DNA from: Amycolatopsis nigrescens CSC17Ta-90
Lineage (GTDB): Bacteria > Actinomycetota > Actinomycetes > Mycobacteriales > Pseudonocardiaceae
Assembly (NCBI RefSeq): GCF_000384315.1
Contig: NZ_ARVW01000001.1
Coordinates: 4,526,157-4,590,156, forward strand
Direction of reading: 5' to 3'
DNA: 64,000 nucleotides
Positions 50,682 through 59,679 of this stretch are shown here, piece after piece. Position 1 is the stretch's first letter; each line of letters begins with the position of its first letter. A program made the position numbers and the translations under genes. The notes under the pieces were generated by a model. It saw only the letters and a list, made by a program, of their open reading frames with translations. It had not been told where the DNA came from and ran no database searches.

Positions 50682-51323
50682 GTGGCGTCGATGGTGCCGT
50701 GGGTCGTCGGGGCGGCAGGTCTGCTGGCCGGACCACTGGTGGTGCTGGTAGCGGAACGAGCAGCCAGCTCGCTGCTGGCAGATTCCGGCCGACTACGCGC
50801 CTTCGTAGCTATCGGAATGTCCGCCGTGACCGCGGCGTCGTGGCTGGCAGGGTGGACGCGGTTCGGCACGACGCCGTTGCTGGCGGCGTGGTGCTGGGCG
50901 TGCGCGCTGGGATGCAGCCTCGCGATCACGGACCTGCGGTGGCGGCGTCTTCCGTTTCCGCTCGTGGCTGCTTTGACCGGTGGCGGCATCGTGGCCCTGC
51001 TCGGCGCCGCGGCGGTCGACGGGCGCTGGGGGCGGGTCGGGTTCGCCTGCGGTGCGGCGGCGGTGGTGTTCACGCTGGCCGGGCTGGTGCAGGCGTGGGC
51101 ACCGGACCACACCGGAGGCGGGGACACGGCCTTGTACGGGGCGGTCGCGTTGTACCTGGGCTGGTTCGGCTGGGAAGGGCTGCTGCGGGGACTGCTGATG
51201 GCCAGCGGGCTCACCGCGGTGGTCGCGCTCGCGGTGGCGATGTGCTCCAGACGGATGAATTCACGGTTCCCCGCCGGGCCGTCACTGCTGACCGGAGCCT
51301 TGGTCAGCATGCTGATGGCGTAA
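50682..51323 (+). CDS. type IV/Flp prepilin peptidase (A24 family)
   Basis: 213 residues from a GTG at 50682 (AGGAGG 5 nt upstream). About six membrane helices. Catalytic Asp84 in ITDLRWRRLP and Asp148 in HTGGGDTALYG (GxGD) are both present. No N-terminal methylase domain: a TadV-like short form. It would cleave the pilin at 57994 and the TadE-like proteins. First gene of the pilus operon. Confidence 0.85.
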   Translation: MASMVPWVVGAAGLLAGPLVVLVAERAASSLLADSGRLRAFVAIGMSAVTAASWLAGWTRFGTTPLLAAWCWACALGCSLAITDLRWRRLPFPLVAALTGGGIVALLGAAAVDGRWGRVGFACGAAAVVFTLAGLVQAWAPDHTGGGDTALYGAVALYLGWFGWEGLLRGLLMASGLTAVVALAVAMCSRRMNSRFPAGPSLLTGALVSMLMA

Positions 51324-51400
51324 CTGACCCACCGCACGCAGCCGGCGCGGGAAAGCCAGCTCGGGCATCGGTATCGGAAGCACAGAGAAAGGTACTTGTG

Positions 51401-51964
51401 ATGATCGTCGGCACTCGTTGGTCGCAGTTCGTCGTCCTGGCGAGCGCAGCTCTGGCGCCCATGCTGGTGGCAGGCTGTAGCAATGGGGATGCCCCGGCAC
51501 CGACGTCGTCACCGAACCTATCGGCTCCGTCCCAAGCACCGGCGGCGCCCAGTTCGTCCGGGCAGGACGAGCGGCAGGCAGTCGAGGCCGCGTACACCCA
51601 GTTCTGGCCTCGGTCGTTGGCCATTCCGACTACGCCAGAGGACACCTGGCGCGATGCCATGGCCGCGATCGCGGCGGATCCACAGTTCTCCACGACCTTG
51701 GAGGCGATGCACCGCAATAAGCAGGTTGGCGTGAAGCCCTATGGGGACGTCACCACACGCATTAGCCAGGTGGAAGTCCGTGGTGACCAGGCGACTGTGA
51801 TCGACTGCCAGGACGGATCCCGCTCGGGGCAAGCGGATGCAACGACCGGTGACCGAAAGACCGTTGGCTCACCAGAAATTCCCATCCACGCCCAACTCGC
51901 CCGCGACGGAGCAGGCGGCCAGTGGAAGGTGTCACAACTTGCGTATCCAGGTGGGCCGTGCTGA
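51401..51964 (+). CDS. lipoprotein of unknown function
   Basis: 187 residues. Lipobox LVAGC near residue 27 after a hydrophobic signal; a Pro/Ser/Ala linker; a globular domain with VEAAYTQFWPRSLAIPTTPE, VIDCQDGSRSG and a C-terminal Cys. It resembles secreted lipoproteins encoded with secretion systems. Its TGA overlaps the next ATG by one base. Confidence 0.75.
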   Translation: MIVGTRWSQFVVLASAALAPMLVAGCSNGDAPAPTSSPNLSAPSQAPAAPSSSGQDERQAVEAAYTQFWPRSLAIPTTPEDTWRDAMAAIAADPQFSTTLEAMHRNKQVGVKPYGDVTTRISQVEVRGDQATVIDCQDGSRSGQADATTGDRKTVGSPEIPIHAQLARDGAGGQWKVSQLAYPGGPC

Positions 51965-52905
51965 TGAGCATCCGAAACGTACTCGCCTGCTCGACCTGCG
52001 TATTGGCCGTGGGCGGGACTATCGGCCTTGCGGAGACATCGCAGGCTGAGTCCAATCCTAATGACGACGGCCAGGTCATCGTCGTACCCAACAACACCGA
52101 TCAGTTTGGCCAGTACGCCCCGCCGCAAATCGACATGCAGGCATTGGAGAAGCGAGGCCAGGCTCCGGTTCGGCCTGGCGGCCCTCGGCCGAAGTCGCCT
52201 GGTCAGGACCGGCAGGCCGGGGTTGGCTCGGGCGGGACCACGGATTCTCCAAGCGGGATCCCACCCGGATGCTTCCTCGGCGGGTTCGGAGTTGGCGGTG
52301 CCCGACCGGGTGGGAGCGCGTTCGGGTTGCGCTGCATTCCGCCTCTTCCGGCAGACGAGGCGCCGCCGCCGGAGGCGGCGGCTGCTCCGGTGTTGCCGAG
52401 CCCGGCGGAGCTGGCTGCGCAGGCGTTTGAGCAGTTGAGGTTGCCGTTGCCGGTGCCGCGGCATTCGCCGGATGTACGTCTGCCGGATGGGCGGGACGCC
52501 ACGATCGTCGGGGAGAACACCTGGGTGTGGACCGAGCGCAGCGTGTGGCGTCCGGCGGTGCAGCGGGTGCAGGTGGGTCCGGTGTGGGCCGAGGTGACCG
52601 CGACCCCGGTGGGCATGACGTTCAACTCGGGCACCGGTGGCTCGATGTCGTGTTCCGGTCCGGGCACACCGTACGACCGCTCGTACGGCCTGCACGCGGC
52701 CAGTCCGGATTGCGGGTTCGTCTACACCCGCAGCTCGGTCGGACAGCCGAACGACCAGGCAACGGCGGGGTGGGCGATCCAGTGGTCGGTGAGTTGGGTC
52801 GGCTCGGACGGCACCGCTGAGGTCGGCGGGGACTTCCCGCAGATGAGTTCACGGACCGCGGCCACGTTCGCGGTCGCGGAGGTGCAGGCACTGCGCGCGA
52901 ACTAA
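51964..52905 (+). CDS. secreted protein of the pilus/secretion cluster, function unknown
   Basis: 313 residues. Signal-like MSIRNVLACSTCVLAVGGTI; a long Pro/Gly-rich low-complexity region (50-150); a C-terminal domain with LPDGRDATIVGENTWVWTERSV cut here, VEVTATPVGMTFNSG-type strands and SCSGPGTPYDRSYG. It has three Cys in the C-terminal domain. It could be an adaptor or surface subunit; no family assigned with confidence. Confidence 0.65.
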   Translation: MSIRNVLACSTCVLAVGGTIGLAETSQAESNPNDDGQVIVVPNNTDQFGQYAPPQIDMQALEKRGQAPVRPGGPRPKSPGQDRQAGVGSGGTTDSPSGIPPGCFLGGFGVGGARPGGSAFGLRCIPPLPADEAPPPEAAAAPVLPSPAELAAQAFEQLRLPLPVPRHSPDVRLPDGRDATIVGENTWVWTERSVWRPAVQRVQVGPVWAEVTATPVGMTFNSGTGGSMSCSGPGTPYDRSYGLHAASPDCGFVYTRSSVGQPNDQATAGWAIQWSVSWVGSDGTAEVGGDFPQMSSRTAATFAVAEVQALRAN

Positions 52906-52924
52906 CGAACAGGACTGTGACAAC

Positions 52925-52960
52925 CGCATTCTGCGAAGTATTCGTTTTTCGCATTCTGCG
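52925..52960 (+). repeat. two direct copies of CGCATTCTGCG
   Basis: 52925-52935 and 52950-52960, 25 bp apart, each a 4-bp stem with TTC loop, in an A/T-rich gap before the SAF gene. Possibly a regulatory site or RNA processing element. Confidence 0.4.
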
Positions 52961-53005
52961 GAAATAAGGAAACAACACTTCTGGAATGGGGAGGGAGTTA
53001 CCCCA

Positions 53006-53704
53006 GTGGGTACTGCTGTGTCTTTTTCCCGGCCGTCACAACCCCGTGGCGGTGAGTCGGCCGTCGCCGGGCCACGTGAGGACGGTGATGGGCCGAGGGT
53101 GCCGCGTCGGCGGCGCTGGTGGCTGCTGGCGGTGGCGGGGGTGCTGGCTGCTGTGGTCGCGTTCGGCAACTACGCCTTGATCGCGGGGCAGGACGAACGG
53201 GTCGATGTGCTGGTGCTGACCCGGGACGTGGGGTGGGGCCAGCGGATCGGCGAGGGCGATCTCGGGGTGGCGAAAGCAGTCCCGGACCAGTCGTTGGCCT
53301 CTATCACTGCCAGCGAACGGGCCGGGGTCGTCGGGCGGGTCGCCCGCTCGACGCTGCCCGCGGGCAGCGTGCTGACACCGGGCCAGCTGTCCGCGCAGCC
53401 GGTTCCCGGGCCGGGCGAACGGCTGCTCGGGCTGCCGGTGAAGCCGGGGCACCTGCCTGCCCGCGGCTTGTCACCCGGCGATCTGGTCCAGGTCAGCCCC
53501 GTGGCGAGCGGCACCGGGACCGATGCCGGGCAAGCCTCGGCGAGCACGGCCGGGGCGTTTCGCGCGCGGGTACTGGGTGTCGGCCTGCCGGATTCCACCG
53601 GCGCGGTCACCGTCGATGTCGTCGTCGGCGCGGATGCCGCGCAGGCCGCGACCAGCGCGTCGGCCGGCCAGGTCGTCCTGGTCCAGCTCGGACCGGGTGC
53701 TTAG
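53006..53704 (+). CDS. SAF-domain (CpaB/RcpC-like) pilus assembly protein
   Basis: 232 residues from a GTG at 53006. One N-terminal membrane helix (RRRWWLLAVAGVLAAVVAF), then a SAF domain: DVLVLTRDVGWGQRIGEGDL, and LPAGSVLTPGQL. CpaB-like proteins sit in the cell envelope and assist Flp pilus assembly. Order before the TadZ/TadA genes matches tad loci. Confidence 0.8.
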   Translation: MGTAVSFSRPSQPRGGESAVAGPREDGDGPRVPRRRRWWLLAVAGVLAAVVAFGNYALIAGQDERVDVLVLTRDVGWGQRIGEGDLGVAKAVPDQSLASITASERAGVVGRVARSTLPAGSVLTPGQLSAQPVPGPGERLLGLPVKPGHLPARGLSPGDLVQVSPVASGTGTDAGQASASTAGAFRARVLGVGLPDSTGAVTVDVVVGADAAQAATSASAGQVVLVQLGPGA

Positions 53705-53729
53705 AAGCAATTGCTGTGTGGAAAGGGCG

Positions 53730-54572
53730 GTGAGGGTGTTGGCAATGATCACGATCGTCTCGGGTAAGGGAGCGCCCGGTGCGACCACGACGCTGGCCGC
53801 TTTGGCGGCTGCCTGGCCCGCGCCGGCGCTGCTGGCCGACTGTGACCCGGCCGGGGGTGATCTGGCCCCGGGCTGGCTGGGCCAGTGGGTCGTCGACGGC
53901 ACGGTCCGCACCGACCGCGGGGTCTTGTCCCACGCCACCGCGACTCGGCACGCGACGGCCGGTGACCCGGCGACGCTGAGGGAGCATGTGCAGCCGGTGC
54001 CCCCAGTTCGGCATGTCGGCTTGTTGGCCGGGCTGACGGCGCCAGGCCAGCACGCCGCTGTCGGCGCCCCGGGGTGGACACGACTGACCGTGGCGCTGGC
54101 GGCGTTCAAGACCGCGACCGGTCGCCCGGCTGACGCGCTGGTCGATCTCGGCCGTTACGGCGCGGCGACGCCGTGGCCGTTGCTGCTGGCGGCGGATGTG
54201 GTGCTGGTGGCGGTGCGCCCGACCCAGCGGCACGTGCTGGCCGCGCGCCCGGTGCTGGCCGAGCTCGCCGCACGGATCGTGCCGGAGCGCCTGGGACTGG
54301 CGGTGTGCGCCACGACCCCGGCGGGCACCCGTGAAGTCCGTGCCGCGCTGGGCCGGGAGGTCGCCGTCGAGGTTCCCGTGGACGTGCGGACGGCGGCGGT
54401 GTTCTCCGACGGCCTCGACGCAGGCGCACCCCCACGTCGCTCGCTGTTGCTGCGCGACGTGCGCCGCACGGCGCGCCGACTGCACGGCACCTACCACACC
54501 TACACGCCGGCCGAAGTGCGCGCTCCGGTCCCGCCGGCTTCGGCGAGCCTGCTGCCCGGAGGCATCCGATGA
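53730..54572 (+). CDS. TadZ/CpaE-like ParA-type ATPase
   Basis: 280 residues from a GTG at 53730; GTG 53736 and ATG 53745 are alternatives. Deviant Walker A IVSGKGAPGATTTLAALA, LLADCDPAGGDLAPG, and ALVDLGRYGAATPWPLLLAADVVL. It is a polar or site-selecting ATPase, here with GAPGATTT rather than the usual GGVGKTT. It overlaps the TadA gene by 4 bp. Confidence 0.8.
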   Translation: MRVLAMITIVSGKGAPGATTTLAALAAAWPAPALLADCDPAGGDLAPGWLGQWVVDGTVRTDRGVLSHATATRHATAGDPATLREHVQPVPPVRHVGLLAGLTAPGQHAAVGAPGWTRLTVALAAFKTATGRPADALVDLGRYGAATPWPLLLAADVVLVAVRPTQRHVLAARPVLAELAARIVPERLGLAVCATTPAGTREVRAALGREVAVEVPVDVRTAAVFSDGLDAGAPPRRSLLLRDVRRTARRLHGTYHTYTPAEVRAPVPPASASLLPGGIR

Positions 54573-56095
54573 CGGTGCCGCACAACGGATTCCGCCCTGC
54601 CGGACCCACCGACTACCCGTATCCGATCACCTTGACGCCCTCCCACGGCCATGGACCGGGAGTCCCGCCAGCGGTACCGCCGGCGCCCGGGGAACCGCAG
54701 AACGGTGCCCTGGAGGGACGGCTCGACCCGCAGGCCGTCCGCGCGATCCGGGAGTCGGTCGCGGCCCGGCTGGAACGGGTCGCCGCCGGGGAAACGCATC
54801 TGGACGCGCCCCTGTCAGTCGAGGAGCAGCAGGTGCGGGTGCGCGCGTACGCGGCCGAAGAGGTCGCGGCCTGGGTGCAGCGCCGCGCCACCGCCGGGCA
54901 GGTGCCGCTGCCGGTCGAGGACGAGCGCCGGCTGGTGCGTGCCGTGGTGGCCGCCCTGTCCGGGCTGGGCGCACTGGAGGAGCTGCTGGACCGCGACGAC
55001 GTGGAGAACATCCATGTCCATGGCTGCGACCACGTGTTCCTGGAACTGGCCGACGGCTCAGTCCAGCGGTGGCCGCATCCGGTGGCCGACACCGACGCCG
55101 AGCTGGTGGAGATGCTCGCGGCGATGTTCGCCCGCCAGGGCCAAACCAGCCGGGAGTTCAACGCCGGGCGCCCGCTGGGAAATCTCCGCATCGGCGCTGG
55201 TGGCCCGCTGGGTGCCCGGGTGGCGGCGGTGATGGAGGTGTCCGACCGGCCGCGGGTGGCGATCCGCCGCCACCGCCTGGTCGACGTCGGCCTGAACGAT
55301 CTCATCGAGAACGGCACGCTCGACCCGTTGATCGCCTCGTTTCTGCGTGCGGCGGTGCGCGCGGGCTGCAACCTGATCGTCTCCGGCGGCCCCGCCGCCG
55401 GGAAAACCACCCTGTTGCGGGCGTTGTGCACCGAGATCCCGCCCTTCGAGCACGTGGTCACCGTCGAGGAGGAGTACGAACTCGGCCTGCACCTGGGTTC
55501 CCGCCCCTTGGTCACACCGCTGGAGGCACGTCCCGCGAACTCGGAAGGGATCGGGGAGATCTCGCTCGATGATCTGCTCAAGCAGACGCTGCGCCACTCG
55601 CCGAGCCGGGTCATCGTCGGTGAAGTCCGGGCCGGGGAAGTCACCGCCATGCTGCGTGCCCTGGGCAACGGGGCTGTGGGCGGCATGTGCACCCTGCACG
55701 CCACGTCCGCGTCGGCGGTGTTCGACCGGATCGGGGCGCTGGGGCAGCTGGCCGATCCGCCGCTGGCGATCGAGGCCGCCCACCAATGGACCGCCTCGGC
55801 CATCGACCTCATCGTGCACGTCACCCGCACCGACCACAACCACCCCAGGGCGCGCCGCCGGGAACGGTTCGTCTCCGAAGTGATCGAGGTCGGCCCGGTC
55901 GGCGATTCCGGCCGACCAGACACCACCCGGATCTTCGCCCCACGCCCGGCCGATGGCCGCGCGGTGCCGGCGTATGCCCCGAGCCGTGACCTGCTGGATC
56001 GCCTGGAGCGCAACGGTTTCGACCGCACCCAGCTCGACACCGCCGGTGCCGGCACCGGGTACGTCACCGGCTTCCCGGACGGAGGTCCGCGATGA
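54569..56095 (+). CDS. tadA: TadA/CpaF secretion ATPase
   Basis: 508 residues. A Pro-rich N-terminus, then a hexameric secretion ATPase: NIIVSGGPAAGKTTLLRALC, P-loop GGPAAGKT at 273-280, EEEYELG, RVIVGEVRAGEVTAMLRALG and a TLHATSASAVFDRI box. It powers pilin export or assembly. The start codon overlaps the TadZ stop. Confidence 0.93.
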   Translation: MTVPHNGFRPAGPTDYPYPITLTPSHGHGPGVPPAVPPAPGEPQNGALEGRLDPQAVRAIRESVAARLERVAAGETHLDAPLSVEEQQVRVRAYAAEEVAAWVQRRATAGQVPLPVEDERRLVRAVVAALSGLGALEELLDRDDVENIHVHGCDHVFLELADGSVQRWPHPVADTDAELVEMLAAMFARQGQTSREFNAGRPLGNLRIGAGGPLGARVAAVMEVSDRPRVAIRRHRLVDVGLNDLIENGTLDPLIASFLRAAVRAGCNLIVSGGPAAGKTTLLRALCTEIPPFEHVVTVEEEYELGLHLGSRPLVTPLEARPANSEGIGEISLDDLLKQTLRHSPSRVIVGEVRAGEVTAMLRALGNGAVGGMCTLHATSASAVFDRIGALGQLADPPLAIEAAHQWTASAIDLIVHVTRTDHNHPRARRRERFVSEVIEVGPVGDSGRPDTTRIFAPRPADGRAVPAYAPSRDLLDRLERNGFDRTQLDTAGAGTGYVTGFPDGGPR

Positions 56096-57018
56096 CGAGC
56101 GTGTGGCCGGGTCTGCTCGGCGTGGCCGCGGTTCTGGCGGTTGTCTGCGCGATCGCGGCGTTCCTGCCGCCCACTGCGCCGACGACGGGCGAGCCCGCTC
56201 GGCGGCAGGCGGCGGGCTGGCGGCATCTGGTGGCGCGGGTTCCGCTGCGGCGGGTGCTGGTGGCGCTCGCCGTGGGCGTGGTGGTGTGGTGGGCCACCGG
56301 CTGGCCGGTCGCCACGATCCTGGCCGTCGCCGCGGTGGTGATGGCGCCGATCCTGGCCCGCGGGCGCGACGCGCAGCGGGTCATCGCGCGGTTGGATGCA
56401 CTGGCGAGCTGGGTACGGCGGCTGGCTGACGTGCTGGCCTCCGGCGCTGGTGGGCTGGAGCAGGCGATCGCCAGCTCGGCCCGGACCGCCCCCGAGGCCC
56501 TGGCCGGCGAGGTGGAGACGTTGGCGGTGCGGCTGCGCACCCGCGGCCTGGAATCCGCGCTGCGCGCGTTCGCCGAAGACGTCGGTGATGAGGCCGCCGA
56601 CGAAGTGGTCCTCGCGCTGATCTTGCGTGCCCGCGCGGGTGGACGCGGCCTGGTCGACATCCTCGACGCCAAAGCCACCGCCCTGGAACGCGAGGTCGTC
56701 GCCCGCCGCGACATCGAAGCCGACCGCGCGAAACCCCGCACCGACGTCCGCGCCATCCTCGGCATCACCACCGTCCTGCTGGCCGGGCTGGTGGTGTTCG
56801 CCCACGAGTTCCTCACCCCGTTCCACGACCTGCTCGGCCAGCTCGTGATGGCCGGGATCGGCGGTCTGCTGGGCGCGGCCGGATGGTGGATGCACCTGCT
56901 GACCCGAACCCGCCGCCCGCCGCGGCTCCTGGGCGCGACTTCGCGTATCCCGGCCAGCGCACCGAAACCGAAGCGCACGTTGTTCGCAGTCTCCCGCCCT
57001 GATGCGGAGGTGCGGTGA
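56092..57018 (+). CDS. tadB: TadB-like membrane protein (type II secretion F domain)
   Basis: 308 residues. Two N-terminal and two C-terminal membrane segments flank a cytoplasmic helical domain (ALASWVRRLADVLASGAGGL, EQAIASSARTAPEALAGEVE). The F-domain pattern and pairing with TadA and TadC are typical. ATGA overlap with the TadA stop. It forms the inner-membrane platform. Confidence 0.9.
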   Translation: MTSVWPGLLGVAAVLAVVCAIAAFLPPTAPTTGEPARRQAAGWRHLVARVPLRRVLVALAVGVVVWWATGWPVATILAVAAVVMAPILARGRDAQRVIARLDALASWVRRLADVLASGAGGLEQAIASSARTAPEALAGEVETLAVRLRTRGLESALRAFAEDVGDEAADEVVLALILRARAGGRGLVDILDAKATALEREVVARRDIEADRAKPRTDVRAILGITTVLLAGLVVFAHEFLTPFHDLLGQLVMAGIGGLLGAAGWWMHLLTRTRRPPRLLGATSRIPASAPKPKRTLFAVSRPDAEVR

Positions 57019-57923
57019 TGAATCCCGGGATTACTGCCGCCGTGCTCGGTGCGCTGGCCGGGCTGGCTCTGGTCTGCGTGATCCTGGCGGTGGTGGGGCC
57101 GGCGCCGGTCAATGTCGCCGCCGCGGTCGCGGAACTGGATGACCGCACCAGCCGCCGCGCCGACGGTGCCCCGCCACCGAGCCGCTGGTCGACACGGATC
57201 CAGCGCCTGGCCGGGTACTCGGCCAGGTCGTCGAACCGCTGGTGGGGCATCCCCGGGGCCGACCTCGACGTGCTCGATCAGACCGCCGAACGCTACCTCG
57301 CCCGGCGCCTGACCTGGGCAGCCGGCGCCACCGCGACGGTTCTCGCGGTCGCCGGGCTGGCGTGGCTCGGCGGCGTCGCCTTCTCCAGCACCGTCGTAAT
57401 GGCGGCCGTGGTGGTTGCGGCCGTGGCCGGGTCGGCGGTGCCGGTCCTGGCCGTGCGGGAGGACGCCTCCCGGGCCCGGGAGGAGTTCCGCCGCGCCACC
57501 GCCGCCTATCTCGACCTCGTGGCGCAGGAACGCGCCACCGGCCGCGCCCCCAGCCAAGCACTCGGCGAAGCCGCCGCGGTCGGGGACTCCTGGGTGTTCG
57601 CCCGGATCAGCCGCACTCTCGGCCGGGCCATGCGCGCCGGACACACCCCCTGGGAAGCCTTATCCCGACTGGGAAAACGGATGGGAGTGGTCGAACTCGC
57701 CGACCTGGCAGACATCCTCGCCACCGCCGCCGACGGCGCCGCCATCTACACCACCCTGATCGCCAAAGCCGGAGCACTGCGCGCCGCCGCGCTAGCCGGA
57801 GACAAAGCCGACGCCAACGCACGCTCCCAACGACTCGCACTCCCGGTCGCGCTGCTGCTGGTCGCGTTCCTGCTGCTGGTCATGTACCCGGCCATGATCC
57901 GCCTGATGACAGGCGGCGGCTAA
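57018..57923 (+). CDS. tadC: TadC-like membrane protein (type II secretion F domain)
   Basis: 301 residues from the ATG at 57018 (GGAGG 7 nt upstream; GTG 57015 possible). Two membrane segments near the N-terminus, a helical domain (FRRATAAYLDLVAQERATGR, APSQALGEAAAVG) and a C-terminal LALPVALLLVAFLLLVMYP. Partner of TadB. Confidence 0.88.
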   Translation: MNPGITAAVLGALAGLALVCVILAVVGPAPVNVAAAVAELDDRTSRRADGAPPPSRWSTRIQRLAGYSARSSNRWWGIPGADLDVLDQTAERYLARRLTWAAGATATVLAVAGLAWLGGVAFSSTVVMAAVVVAAVAGSAVPVLAVREDASRAREEFRRATAAYLDLVAQERATGRAPSQALGEAAAVGDSWVFARISRTLGRAMRAGHTPWEALSRLGKRMGVVELADLADILATAADGAAIYTTLIAKAGALRAAALAGDKADANARSQRLALPVALLLVAFLLLVMYPAMIRLMTGGG

Positions 57924-57993
57924 CCATGCGGGTTGGTGCCAGAAACCGGTACGGCACAACCAATCCCGTGCAACATGAAGGAGTTGAACACTG

Positions 57994-58263
57994 ATGACCA
58001 AGACCTTAGACCGCTGCCTCACCGCGGCCCGACACCACACTGCGCAGGCTGCGCTCACCCTGACTGCAATGGCGATGGTTCTGGTTGCCACGGTGCAGAA
58101 CCGCAGGGAGCGGGTGCGTGCTTCGGGCGATCGTGGATCGGAATCCGTGGAAAAGGCCGTGCTCGTCGCCGTCTGTCTGGCGCTCGCGGTTGGGCTCGGG
58201 CTCGTCATCCGCGCTGTTGTGGAGAACTTTCAGGGACAGATCAAGCCTCCCACACAGCCGTGA
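57994..58263 (+). CDS. Flp-like pilin subunit
   Basis: 89 residues. A processing-site-like DRG-SESVEKAVLVAVCLALA places Gly48 before a hydrophobic helix with Glu at +5, as in class III (Flp) pilins; the mature part would be about 41 residues. An extra hydrophobic stretch at 20-33 precedes it, so the true start may be later (a GTG at residue 34 would leave a 15-residue leader). No other pilin is seen in the operon. Confidence 0.65.
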   Translation: MTKTLDRCLTAARHHTAQAALTLTAMAMVLVATVQNRRERVRASGDRGSESVEKAVLVAVCLALAVGLGLVIRAVVENFQGQIKPPTQP

Positions 58264-58317
58264 TCACCTCGCGGCACTGGATGCCTTGTGTAGACGTCAA
58301 CGACGGGAGGAACCAGG

Positions 58318-58743
58318 ATGGCTACGACTGAGGAGATCGAACGTCGTGTCGACGAGGCCGACACCGCCCGGAGCGCGAAAAGGTCCACCGCGGCACAGCA
58401 GATCGGCGCACTCGCAGCCCGTCGCGCCGAGATCGCAGAACAACTCGACAACGTCGAACGCGAACTCGGTGACGTGCTTGTGGAGTCTGGCGATGTCATC
58501 GAGATCGGGGAGCTGGCCACCTTCACCGACGTACCCGCCGCCGACCTCACCCGATGGCTGGAGAGCCGGAAAACCCCACGCCCCAAGCGAAAGAAACCCG
58601 CAGCCAGCTCACCCGGCGCCAAAAACGCTGCACACCAGAAACCGGCCGCGCCACGAGCGCCGACGAACGGGAAAACCTCCCCACTGCAGGAAGTTCCCCT
58701 CGCGCGCAACGACGCGGCGAACACGCCCGCGGAGGTGACGTGA
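58318..58743 (+). CDS. hypothetical coiled-coil protein with Lys-rich tail
   Basis: 141 residues, GGGAGGA before the ATG. A coiled coil (RRAEIAEQLDNVERELGDVL) at 25-60, a short wHTH-like or linker segment (DVPAADLTRWLESRK), and a Lys/Pro/Ala tail like a DNA- or RNA-binding region. Encoded amid secretion genes; function unknown. Its TGA overlaps the next ATG. Confidence 0.65.
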   Translation: MATTEEIERRVDEADTARSAKRSTAAQQIGALAARRAEIAEQLDNVERELGDVLVESGDVIEIGELATFTDVPAADLTRWLESRKTPRPKRKKPAASSPGAKNAAHQKPAAPRAPTNGKTSPLQEVPLARNDAANTPAEVT

Positions 58744-59216
58744 TGGCACCGACGCCACCCGACCCGGTGGATCGTCCGGTATGGACACGGATACGGGCTT
58801 TCTGCCGGGCCTGGGTGGACGACGACGGCGGGGCGGAGTCGGTGGGGCTGGCCGTGCTGTTCCCCGTCGTGTTCCTGCTGATGGTGTCGGCTGTGCAGGG
58901 CGGCCTGTGGTGGCACACGTATGCCGTGGCCGCGCAAGCCGCCCAGGCCGGTGTGGATGCCGGGCGCCCGGTCGGTGCCACGAACATTACGGCGACCGGC
59001 GCGGCGCGCTCGTTCGCCGACCGCGCCGGCCGCGGCCTACTCACCGCACCCGAGGTCCACGCCACCGTCACCGCGGACAACGTCCAGGTCGCGGTATCCG
59101 GCACCGCCCTCCGCCTGCTGCCGATCCCGGGCCTTCAGATCCGCGTCCAAGCGAACGCGCAGGCACCGAAGGAGCGGTTCACCGTGCCCGTGCTGGCCGC
59201 CGGAGGCAGATCGTGA
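58743..59216 (+). CDS. TadE-like pseudopilin
   Basis: 157 residues. DDDGGAESVGLAVLFPVVFL, then LMVSAVQGGLWWHTYAVAAQ gives an N-terminal helix with periplasmic domain, the TadE/TadG plan. The Glu at +5 expected after the cleavable Gly is not evident, which is unusual. Co-translated with both neighbours. Confidence 0.8.
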   Translation: MAPTPPDPVDRPVWTRIRAFCRAWVDDDGGAESVGLAVLFPVVFLLMVSAVQGGLWWHTYAVAAQAAQAGVDAGRPVGATNITATGAARSFADRAGRGLLTAPEVHATVTADNVQVAVSGTALRLLPIPGLQIRVQANAQAPKERFTVPVLAAGGRS

Positions 59217-59659
59217 GCCACGAAACCCGGACACCCCGCGCCTGGCCGCGGTGGAGCGACGCCGGTTCGGTCAGCGTCGAAGCCGCCGTGCTGGTGCCGG
59301 CCGTGCTCTTCGTCGGGCTGCTGATCATCGCCGGCGCCCGCACCTCCTCGGCGCAGCAGGCGGTCGACAACGCCGCCACCGCCGCCGCGCGGGCCGCCTC
59401 AATCGCCCGCAGTCCCGCCGCGGCACAGCAAGCCGGAGCGGCGGTTGCCCGCGAACGGCTCGGGCGAGAAGGACTCACCTGCCAGGACTCGAGTGTGGCG
59501 GTCGACGCCGGCCAGATCGCTGTCGGCCGCGCTGGTCACGTCCGGGCCACCGTGACCTGCCGCGTCCAGCTCAGCGATCTCGCCCTGCCCGTCCCCGCCG
59601 GCACGCGCACGATCACCAGTACCTTCACCAGCCCCGTTGACCCGTACCGCGGCACCTGA
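59213..59659 (+). CDS. TadE-family pseudopilin
   Basis: 148 residues from a GTG at 59213 (GTGA overlap). SDAGSVSVEAAVLVPAVLFV: Gly before Ser with Glu at +5, fitting A24 cleavage. The C-terminal domain is Ala-rich with two Cys. A minor pilin is likely. Confidence 0.85.
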   Translation: MSHETRTPRAWPRWSDAGSVSVEAAVLVPAVLFVGLLIIAGARTSSAQQAVDNAATAAARAASIARSPAAAQQAGAAVARERLGREGLTCQDSSVAVDAGQIAVGRAGHVRATVTCRVQLSDLALPVPAGTRTITSTFTSPVDPYRGT

Positions 59660-59679
59660 GAAACCGTGAGGTGACCGAC

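Noticed and set aside
54613..56895. 760-codon open frame on the minus strand
   Set aside because: It is antisense to tadA/tadB, low complexity, and caused by GC-rich codon bias.
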